Below are positions 37,293 to 44,492 of a stretch of DNA of 52,760 bases, in pieces. Each line of letters starts with the position of its first letter. Position 1 is the stretch's first letter. A program made the translations under genes and the position numbers. The DNA is taken from positions 1 through 52,760 of the forward strand of contig JALSRD010000061.1 of the NCBI GenBank assembly GCA_026984935.1, given 5' to 3'. The notes below the pieces were generated by a model. It was not told the origin of the DNA and searched no databases. It was given only the letters and a program-made list of their open reading frames with translations. Source of the stretch: Desulfobacterales bacterium. Lineage in GTDB: Bacteria; Desulfobacterota; Desulfobacteria; Desulfobacterales; JALSRD01.

Positions 37293-39425
37293 TCAGCGAA
37301 GGCCCAGCTTGTGGAACAGGTAGGCTTGGGCAACATCGGCGACGGTTTTACGCCGGCCGGGCAGGCACACCGTGGCCAGCTGGCCGACCATCAGTTTATT
37401 CAGTATGGCTTCAGGGGGCTGGACCTCGGCGCCAAAGCGCGGCCTGAAGAATTCAAAGCGCGTGGCGGCAGTGGATTTTCCCCCCGCGGCACGCACCTGG
37501 CGAACATCGATGGGGCCGCCGAAGGCCGCACTTAAGGCCGGATAGGGAATCTTTCGGTCAGCCCGGGGATCGACCCCATGCAAACGCCCGTCAAACACCG
37601 GCAGGCCGCATGGCCGCATGTCCACTTTGACCGTCTGGCCCACGGCACGGCGAAACGCCTGCACGTCTTCCTGGGCCAGTGAAACACGGATCACCTTGCG
37701 TTGGGGGGTCACCACCCACAGCACTTCACGCCCGCGGCGCAAAAAGACACCCTGGAGGTGATCCAGGTCACTTCCCACCACAACACCCGCCACCGGTGAA
37801 CGCAGCGTAAGGTCGCGCACGTCGCGCTCCAGGGCCTCCCTGCGGTGCTGTATCGCGGCGATATTTTCCTTGACGATCTGAAAGGCGCTCAGGTTCTGTC
37901 GGTTGAAATAGCGCCGGGCCTGGATTTTCAGGGCGTCGAGCTGCAGGCGCGTATCGGCAAGGTCAAATTCGATTTTACGATTTTCCAGCTGCAGCAGCGT
38001 CTGGCCGGGCCGTACGCCGTCTCCCGTATGCACATCGACACGTTTCACGAATCCCGGTGTGCGGGCTTTGATCACCGCCTGCCGGCGGTACTGCACGACC
38101 GCCGGCGCGCGCACGCGCGTGGTCCAGCCCCACTGGAAGACCAGGAAAAGCGCCGCCGCCGCAAAAATCGCCAGGCTGACCGCCAGGCGCCGACCGGCGG
38201 CGGGGTTGGCCCCGCGCAGGGCGGGAAAGCGTTTGATAAAACCGTAAAGCGGCATACCCACCCATACGGCAATGCCCAGAAATGCCATGATCCGGCCCAT
38301 GCCGTGAAAAAGCCGGCTGGCGCCGATGGACAGTCCCACCAGCACCAGGATGCGCCACCAGTAAACGGCGACACCGTAGACTTGGAGAAAAATCCGCCGC
38401 CAGCCGCTGTAACGCGCGGCCGGCAGGCGGATTCCCAGAAACAACGCCCGGAACCAACCGTACACCACTTCCATTCCATGGGCGTACAGGTTGGGGATCC
38501 CCGTCAGGTCAGACAGCACATAGTAGCCGTCAAAACGCATGAGCGGGTTGGCGTTGAACAAAACCGAACTGACACCGGCCACGATGACCACGTTGTGGGC
38601 AATCACACCGCCAATGCTCTGCATGTGCAGTGACCAGAAAACCAGGGCCACGGCGGCGACAAAGGCCTCCATGTACATCCCGGCCATATCCAGGTGGATG
38701 CGCTGCCACCGGGAGGGGAAATTCCAGGAAGAGGTGGCGTCGACATAGGTCAGCGGAATGGCCACGATAAAGAGAATGCCGGCCTCGTGCACATCACCGC
38801 CGTATTTGCGGCAGACCACGGCATGCGACAGTTCGTGGAGCACCTTGAGGAAAAACCAGGCCAGCCAGAGCCAGACCAGGTTGCGGGCCGCCAGCAGGTT
38901 TGCGGCCTGCAGCCTGAAGGGCTGCCAGTTCACCGCCAGCGCATAGGCGGCCCACAGAAATACCGCCATCCAGAGCAGAAAGAATCCCGGCCCGGTCGTC
39001 CAGCGGAAAAAGGGATAAATCTTCTCCAGAAGCTTTCGCGGATTGAACAACGGCAGCCGGAAAACAATCAGGTTGAGGCGGCTCCAATGGCTTAGGCGTT
39101 CCTGCCGGCGTTCGGCCAGCCAGCTCTGGTCCAGCGCCAGAGAGCTGCCCTGGATGAGCAGCTGGTTGGCGGAAAGCCAGCTTACGAGCGCCTCCACCTG
39201 CACCTGGGAAAACGCGTCTTCCCCCAGAAGCTCGGAAGTCCGGCGCAGCGCCTCTCTCAGGGTGCGTTTGCCATCCAGCTGGCCGATCAAGAGGTATTCC
39301 CGGCTGCCGATACGGTAAAACTTCTGCCGCACCGGATCTTCCAGCACGTAAGCGGGCGGCTTGCGACCGAAGTGCACCGCAAATTTCAGGTCCTGCCGGA
39401 GTTTCAGAACAATCTCTGGGTCCAT
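37293..39425 (-). CDS. Polytopic M50 metalloprotease with PqqD-like N-terminus and HlyD-like C-terminus
   Basis: Encodes 710 residues. Residues ~20-95 resemble a PqqD-like winged helix (YVLEDPVRQKFYRIGSREYL). A multi-helix M50 (site-2-protease) region at ~115-430 has the zinc motif HELSH at 197-201 and the second motif NANPLMRFDGYYVLSDL at ~291-307. After a final helix (~415-430) comes an HlyD/biotinyl-lipoyl hairpin (VIKARTPGFVKRVDVHTGDGVRPGQTLLQL to LRSPVAGVV) and a beta-barrel part, presumably periplasmic. It is the last gene of the giant-protein export operon. With both metal motifs intact it may process the cargo or another component, or serve as the inner-membrane export platform; neither has been shown. 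Confidence 0.85.
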   Translation of the reverse strand: MDPEIVLKLRQDLKFAVHFGRKPPAYVLEDPVRQKFYRIGSREYLLIGQLDGKRTLREALRRTSELLGEDAFSQVQVEALVSWLSANQLLIQGSSLALDQSWLAERRQERLSHWSRLNLIVFRLPLFNPRKLLEKIYPFFRWTTGPGFFLLWMAVFLWAAYALAVNWQPFRLQAANLLAARNLVWLWLAWFFLKVLHELSHAVVCRKYGGDVHEAGILFIVAIPLTYVDATSSWNFPSRWQRIHLDMAGMYMEAFVAAVALVFWSLHMQSIGGVIAHNVVIVAGVSSVLFNANPLMRFDGYYVLSDLTGIPNLYAHGMEVVYGWFRALFLGIRLPAARYSGWRRIFLQVYGVAVYWWRILVLVGLSIGASRLFHGMGRIMAFLGIAVWVGMPLYGFIKRFPALRGANPAAGRRLAVSLAIFAAAALFLVFQWGWTTRVRAPAVVQYRRQAVIKARTPGFVKRVDVHTGDGVRPGQTLLQLENRKIEFDLADTRLQLDALKIQARRYFNRQNLSAFQIVKENIAAIQHRREALERDVRDLTLRSPVAGVVVGSDLDHLQGVFLRRGREVLWVVTPQRKVIRVSLAQEDVQAFRRAVGQTVKVDMRPCGLPVFDGRLHGVDPRADRKIPYPALSAAFGGPIDVRQVRAAGGKSTAATRFEFFRPRFGAEVQPPEAILNKLMVGQLATVCLPGRRKTVADVAQAYLFHKLGLR

Positions 39426-39478
39426 GAAAACCGGATCCGATCAATTCCCAAGCGCCTTGGCATCCCGCCGGCCGGCGC

Positions 39479-41335
39479 TCAAAATCCCAGGGCGGCGGCC
39501 ATGTCGTTCCACGGTTTGTGAAACACAATCCATGCCAGGGGCCTGCGCTTGCCGGCCACCCACGCGGTCCCGCGCATGCCCGGACGCAGGCGGCCGTCGG
39601 TATTTGTCAGGCGCAGTTGCGCAATAAAAACATTTTGCCGGTCGCGAATCTCGGACTTGGGCAACACCCGCTGCAACCGCCCCTTCCAACGCTCGTGCGG
39701 GTAGGCGCCGAACTTGACTTCAACCGGCATGGCAGGATGCACGTAGGTAACATCCGCCTGGGAAATGAAAATCTCAACCCGCATGTCCCCCAAAGGCGCC
39801 ACTTCGAAAAGCGGCTGTCCCCGCTGCACGGGGCTCCCCGCCACACGCCGCAGGTCGCCGCTGAGCACGATGCCGTCAATGGGGCTTACAATGGAAAGCA
39901 TCACCAGCCGCCGTTTGAGCAGTTTGATCTTCTGGTCCAGACGCTGTTTTTCCAAAAGCGAGATCTGCGCCTGGGCCGTATCGCCGGAAGCCATGTGGAT
40001 ATCGTGCATTTTCAGTGCTTTGTTCGCATCCGCCAGAAGCCCGCTAATCTCCAGCTCGATGCGTTTCCCCTCCATGCGGGCCAAAAGATCTCCGGCCTTT
40101 ACCACCCTTCCGGGCTCTGCACGCACCGTTTCCAGTATGCCGTCAAAAGGCGCCGGAACCATGCGCAGGATCACCGGACGCACTTCACAGGGCCCCTTGA
40201 TTTTATGCCGCACGGGCAGAAACGCCATGCCCGCAATCAGGCCCGCCGCCAGGGCGGCTCCGGCCGCCCGGCGAAAGCGCGGCCATGGCAAAGCGCCGGA
40301 CGTTTTACGGCGCCTTTTCCCGGACGACACGGGATACAGGACATTCAGGCATCCGGCCAGCAGCGGCCGGGAGTGCTGCAGCAACGGGGCCAGAATCGCG
40401 GCATTCGGCGCGTGTTCACCCCACAGCAGCACCAGGGCGCCCACAAGCTCCTCTCCGGGGTCTTCGAGGGGCAGGCAAAGCGCCCGGCGGGCGTGCATTT
40501 CAACGGCCAGGGTTTTTAAAATCAGCGAGGTGACGGCAGCTTCAGCGAAAGGTTCCGGCCAGGAGAGCACTTTCTTTTGTGCGCTGCACTCGTCGAGCAC
40601 CTTCTGCAGCGTATCGGCCGCCGTCGAGCGGCGGGCGGCGGCGGTTACGTCGGAAACGGCGCTCACGGCGAGACGGCCCTGACGCGCGGTCCTGGCCAGC
40701 ATCACCCGGTCGCAGCCCAGGATGGATTTTAAGTCGTTGACCAACCGCAGGACCGCCCGCTTTTTATCCGGCTGCGCCATCACCTGCGCCACGGCGGCGA
40801 TGACCGCGCGCTGCAGCGGCACCAGGCCGCCGGCCAGCGCGTTGGGCAGGCTCTCCAGCCACAGCCCGATGCAGGCGCCCATCAGTTGAACGCTGACCAG
40901 GAAGGGTTCCAGAGGCTGGTCACCGATCAGCGCCACCAGCACCAGACAGTGGGTTTCGGTGGTGCCCATGGACACCGGAACAGCGATCACGACCGCCTGG
41001 GGCAGCTGCGACAGGCGGTCCACCTGCAGCCGGTTGCGGTCAAGCGATCGCCGGGCACTTTGGGAAATCTCCGTGCGCAGGTCCGGCGACCAGGCAAGCG
41101 CCTGCCGCGACAAAATGCTCTTTCTCTCGTGCAGTCCCGCGGCGTTTCGGGAATAGAAAACCGCCGCGCCGGCGTTGACCAGCCCGAGCGCCAGTTTCAG
41201 AAAATCCAGCAGGATCTCTTCCGGGGTTTTGCGGCTGGAGGCCACATCACTTACGCGGCGATGGATCTGGTACAGATCCAGGCGGGGAACATCGGCGGCC
41301 GGCATACCCCTGGAATCGGTGGACTCTGGTGGCAA
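39479..41335 (-). CDS. GAF-like sensor fused to HlyD-type membrane fusion protein
   Basis: Up to 618 residues (TTG at 41335; an ATG at 41305 is a good alternative). Residues ~25-335 look like two GAF-type units: SRKTPEEILLDFLKLALGLVN starts the first and PDKKRAVLRLVNDLKSILGC the second, each with sheet and helix patterns. A single transmembrane helix (~357-375) then leads to a periplasmic HlyD domain (VRPVILRMVPAPFDGILETV, a coiled-coil hairpin, SPIDGIVLSGDL, and a barrel ending LRPGMRGTAWVA). It resembles adaptors of type I or tripartite systems with an added cytoplasmic regulatory half. It sits between the DUF3467 and M50-HlyD genes and is presumably part of the same apparatus. Confidence 0.82.
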   Translation of the reverse strand: MPPESTDSRGMPAADVPRLDLYQIHRRVSDVASSRKTPEEILLDFLKLALGLVNAGAAVFYSRNAAGLHERKSILSRQALAWSPDLRTEISQSARRSLDRNRLQVDRLSQLPQAVVIAVPVSMGTTETHCLVLVALIGDQPLEPFLVSVQLMGACIGLWLESLPNALAGGLVPLQRAVIAAVAQVMAQPDKKRAVLRLVNDLKSILGCDRVMLARTARQGRLAVSAVSDVTAAARRSTAADTLQKVLDECSAQKKVLSWPEPFAEAAVTSLILKTLAVEMHARRALCLPLEDPGEELVGALVLLWGEHAPNAAILAPLLQHSRPLLAGCLNVLYPVSSGKRRRKTSGALPWPRFRRAAGAALAAGLIAGMAFLPVRHKIKGPCEVRPVILRMVPAPFDGILETVRAEPGRVVKAGDLLARMEGKRIELEISGLLADANKALKMHDIHMASGDTAQAQISLLEKQRLDQKIKLLKRRLVMLSIVSPIDGIVLSGDLRRVAGSPVQRGQPLFEVAPLGDMRVEIFISQADVTYVHPAMPVEVKFGAYPHERWKGRLQRVLPKSEIRDRQNVFIAQLRLTNTDGRLRPGMRGTAWVAGKRRPLAWIVFHKPWNDMAAALGF

Positions 41336-41353
41336 AACAGTTTCCCGCCGGCC

Positions 41354-41683
41354 CTAGGCCGGCTTGTCTTCGGCTTTCGGCAGGTGGGCGCGGGCCGGTT
41401 CCGGAATGTTGCCGCGGCCATCACCGGCCGGTGCATCGGAAGGCCCTTTCAGAATCTGGTCGAGCAGGGCGTGCAACCGGCGGGCGCCGGCAACGGACAT
41501 GGCGATGCGGGTATGCACCGGAAGCAGGGTTTCCCCGCTGGCGGGGTCGCTGAGATAGCCTGAAGAAAAACTGAGCACCACGTCTTCTCCCGTGGCGTTG
41601 ACCAGGAATTGGGAAGCATACAGCGCCGAAGTCTCGGCATAGCGGATCCTGACCTGGCGGGTCTGGTTTTCTTTCTGACTCAT
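41354..41683 (-). CDS. DUF3467-like small protein
   Basis: Encodes 109 residues. The first ~80 follow the DUF3467 pattern: YAETSALYASQFLVNATGEDVVLSFSSG, a short loop, then TRIAMSVAGARRLHALLDQIL. The tail is charged and proline-rich. There is no signal peptide or membrane segment, so it is probably cytoplasmic. The family has no established function to my knowledge. Its place inside the export operon, between two adaptor genes, suggests an accessory or regulatory part, perhaps acting with the GAF region of the next gene product. Confidence 0.75.
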   Translation of the reverse strand: MSQKENQTRQVRIRYAETSALYASQFLVNATGEDVVLSFSSGYLSDPASGETLLPVHTRIAMSVAGARRLHALLDQILKGPSDAPAGDGRGNIPEPARAHLPKAEDKPA

Positions 41684-41789
41684 TTGCCGTCACTCTTTCA
41701 TGTTAGGGTTTCACAAAGCGCTTATGATCCGCACACCAGCTCCCGTGCCTTCCAGGCGCGCAACGGGCATGTCCCCAAGGTATTGGCCG

Positions 41790-42653
41790 TCAATCGGTTT
41801 TCAGTGTGCAGCGGGCGCCGCTCAGCAAGGAACGCCGGGGGTTGGGGACCTCCAGGGTGACGCGCACCGTGCCGCTCTCGGGGTCGATCACCGGCGAAAT
41901 GAACTTCACCTTTCCGCTGACTGGTGCCGAATTTCCGGCTACCGCCAGCGTGATATTCCGACCCGGCTTCAGCAGGGCCGCTTTTTGCGGTGCCAGGTGG
42001 AACACGGCCTTTAGGGGGTCGAGTTGCACCACCGTCATCAAGGGCTGACTTTCCAGGCCACCGACCAGCTCGGCGGCCTGCTTGTACACCCGCGTGACCA
42101 CACCCCGGATGGGGCTGCGGAGCTTTTTCTCTTCAATACGCGCCAGCGTTTTGCGATACTCCAGTGCGTTGACCTGGCTCTCTTCACGCGCCATCAGCAG
42201 TCCGGCCTGCGCCATGGCCAGGTCGGTCCGCGCCCGTTCGAGCTCCCTGCGCCTGGCGTTGCCGCTTTTCATCAGGGCCTCCAGGCTGTCCAGCCGGCTC
42301 CGGCGAAGGCTGAGAAGCGCCTGTGCGGAATCGATCTTGCCGTGAAAATGCATCACCTTCCTGGCTTCCGCCAGGGCCGCCTGCAGCAAACGGCTGTCGA
42401 GTTCAGCGACAACCTGTCCCTTTTTCACGCGCTGGCCTTCATGGACGTACAGCCTTGCCAGGATCCCACGCGTCGGGAAGTTCAGGTTTACACGCGCAAA
42501 GGGCTCCAGGAAGCCTTCGGCCCCCCAGGCATAACTGCCGAGGGCGGGCAGCAGTGACAGCACCAGGATAAGGTTGGCGAAAGCACGTGCGACGGCAGAA
42601 CCATGCCTGTTGAAAATTGCGCTCACGGCCGGCAGTATCCCATGGACGGTCAT
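41790..42653 (-). CDS. Periplasmic HlyD/RND-type membrane fusion protein
   Basis: Encodes 287 residues. An N-terminal hydrophobic segment (FANLILVLSLLPALGSYAWG) serves as signal or anchor. The barrel-sandwich core is split around a helical hairpin: VNLNFPTRGILARLYVHEGQRVKKGQVVAELD, the coiled-coil arms (~80-160), then KLRSPIRGVVTRV, followed by a beta-barrel ending SGTVRVTLEVPNPRRSLLSG. This is the simple adaptor architecture that docks to TolC. It lies 27 bases after the TolC-type gene, so the pair is surely co-expressed. No inner-membrane RND or ABC pump gene accompanies it. Confidence 0.9.
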   Translation of the reverse strand: MTVHGILPAVSAIFNRHGSAVARAFANLILVLSLLPALGSYAWGAEGFLEPFARVNLNFPTRGILARLYVHEGQRVKKGQVVAELDSRLLQAALAEARKVMHFHGKIDSAQALLSLRRSRLDSLEALMKSGNARRRELERARTDLAMAQAGLLMAREESQVNALEYRKTLARIEEKKLRSPIRGVVTRVYKQAAELVGGLESQPLMTVVQLDPLKAVFHLAPQKAALLKPGRNITLAVAGNSAPVSGKVKFISPVIDPESGTVRVTLEVPNPRRSLLSGARCTLKTD

Positions 42654-42680
42654 GTGATGTCAACGTCGTGGCAAGACGAG

Positions 42681-44468
42681 CTACTTTTTCTCCAGCACGA
42701 TCAGGGGCAGATGTTTCTGCTCGGTTCTGGTGATCCGGATGTCGTTGACCGCAATCAGCGTCCCCATGGAGCGGTTGATATTGTACAGCGACAGGTTGTA
42801 GGTCAGTTCGCTTTGGGCAAATTTGGCTTCGGCGTCGTTGAGACGGTCCAACGCGTCCATCAGACGGTAGAGCACATCACCGTAGGCTTCATTTTCGGAC
42901 AAAAGGTAATCCACGCGCGCCAGCAGCGCCTTGATCTCCTCCTGGTTGGAGTCCATGACCTGGTAACGGCGCACCATCTCCTTATAGTTCTTGATCACTT
43001 CCCGGAAGGAAACCTGGACCTCCAGAAAGACATTCTGCACGGTGGTGTCCAGCTGGTTGAGCAGCTGCCGCACCTCGATGCGCTTGCGCCGCTCGCGGGC
43101 CTCGGCGGCATTGTTGCCCAGGGGGTATTCGAAACGCAGACCCACGTTGTAGCTGGGCCGGCCCTCATCGAACTGCCGGTGATAGGAGCGGTCGTATTGG
43201 AAATCCCCCTCAAGGCCCATGACATAGGTTTCAAAGAACAAATTCAGGTCGGGCCACAATTCGTTTTTCGAGCGCTGCAGGCGAATGGCAGCGGACTTGA
43301 TCTGCTTTAGGGCTTGCTCTACTTCCGGACGATTTTCCAGCGCCGTGTGCAATGCCGCGCCCAAATCCAGAGATTCCAGCCGGTGCTGGGGCACCTGGCG
43401 GGTAATGATTTCCAGGCCGCCGGAGGCAATCAATCCAGGGTCGTTGACCAGCGCCCGGATGCGGTCGGAGGCGTTTTTCATGGCGAACTCGGCCTCCACG
43501 GCGTCCAGCTGGCGCGCCACCACCTGGGACTTGGCACGCGCCAGCAGGCTGGCGGGCACATCGACACCCACGCGCTGCTTCATCTTGCGGTAGAGCTTGT
43601 GCGTCTCCTGCGCCAGCTTCTTTTTCTGCACCAGCACCGCGCGCTCCAGGTAAAGTCCCCAGTAGGCACGGGCAATTTCAAGCAGGTGGCTTTCCACCTG
43701 CCGCCGCAGTTCGTCCTCGGAGATGCTGTGGTCCATTTTGGCCAGGTCGATGACGCTGCGGTTGTAGGTGATACCGCCTCCGCGCAGCAGAGGCTGTTTT
43801 ACGATCAGGCGCGTGGTGGCCAGCGCCTGGTCATGGGGATTGAAGAAGATGGAGTTGTTGTCGATGCCTTCCAGCTCCTGGCTGAGTTCCACCTCGGTGC
43901 CCGGCAGGAACCGCTTTTTAAGGCCGGCGGCGATGCTCCGCGAGTCCTGTTCGAAACGCGGCGGCCCGCCGGTGCGCAAGTCGTCCCCCACCGGTTCGCT
44001 GATGTCGCCGTACTTGCCCTCGGCAAACACACGGAAGTCATAGGGGCCTTCGGCCTCCTGGATGGTGGTCTCGCGGATCAGCGGCAGGTCGCTGAACACC
44101 TTGATCTGTGAAGAGTGCTTCAGCGCGCGCACGAAGAGGGTCTCCACGTCCTCGCGGGCCACGTCGCTGGACTGGGTCACCGGATCCTCGACCTTGGGTG
44201 TCCACCAGGGCGCATAATGGTCCGGCAGGGCATCGCGGCCGAACTCCGTGTCCGCGGTAAATGCCTGGTCCATGCGGTCCTCGTAGGCTTTTTCGGATTG
44301 GGCCAGTTTTTCAATGGTCGGCTGGTAGCGGCCGAGCAGTTTCTCCCTGAGCTTGCCGTATGCCTGGTTCAGGTCCAGATCCGCCGCACCGGCAACACCA
44401 CAACCCATGATCAGAAAAAGGCAGAGCATCCATCTGTAAAACGCTTTTGTCCGGCAAAGAAATCGCAT
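42681..44468 (-). CDS. TolC-family outer-membrane efflux/export protein
   Basis: Encodes 595 residues, longer than E. coli TolC (~490). The signal region ends IMGCGVAGAA, which could be cleaved by signal peptidase I or, less typically, act as a lipobox with the cysteine. Long alternating alpha-helical segments and short strands follow the duplicated OEP pattern; RFEYPLGNNAAEARERRKRIEVRQLLNQLD is the typical second-repeat segment. AAGGAG lies 8 bases before the ATG, and the stop of the giant gene is 24 bases upstream. It presumably forms the outer-membrane channel through which the giant protein leaves the cell. Confidence 0.9.
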   Translation of the reverse strand: MRFLCRTKAFYRWMLCLFLIMGCGVAGAADLDLNQAYGKLREKLLGRYQPTIEKLAQSEKAYEDRMDQAFTADTEFGRDALPDHYAPWWTPKVEDPVTQSSDVAREDVETLFVRALKHSSQIKVFSDLPLIRETTIQEAEGPYDFRVFAEGKYGDISEPVGDDLRTGGPPRFEQDSRSIAAGLKKRFLPGTEVELSQELEGIDNNSIFFNPHDQALATTRLIVKQPLLRGGGITYNRSVIDLAKMDHSISEDELRRQVESHLLEIARAYWGLYLERAVLVQKKKLAQETHKLYRKMKQRVGVDVPASLLARAKSQVVARQLDAVEAEFAMKNASDRIRALVNDPGLIASGGLEIITRQVPQHRLESLDLGAALHTALENRPEVEQALKQIKSAAIRLQRSKNELWPDLNLFFETYVMGLEGDFQYDRSYHRQFDEGRPSYNVGLRFEYPLGNNAAEARERRKRIEVRQLLNQLDTTVQNVFLEVQVSFREVIKNYKEMVRRYQVMDSNQEEIKALLARVDYLLSENEAYGDVLYRLMDALDRLNDAEAKFAQSELTYNLSLYNINRSMGTLIAVNDIRITRTEQKHLPLIVLEKK

Positions 44469-44492
44469 GGTCCGAGGCTCCTTAACAACAGG

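Noticed and set aside
41790-44468. A complete RND or ABC multidrug efflux pump with the TolC and HlyD genes
   Set aside because: No inner-membrane RND or ABC pump gene is present; the neighbours are a giant surface protein and M50/GAF adaptor genes instead.
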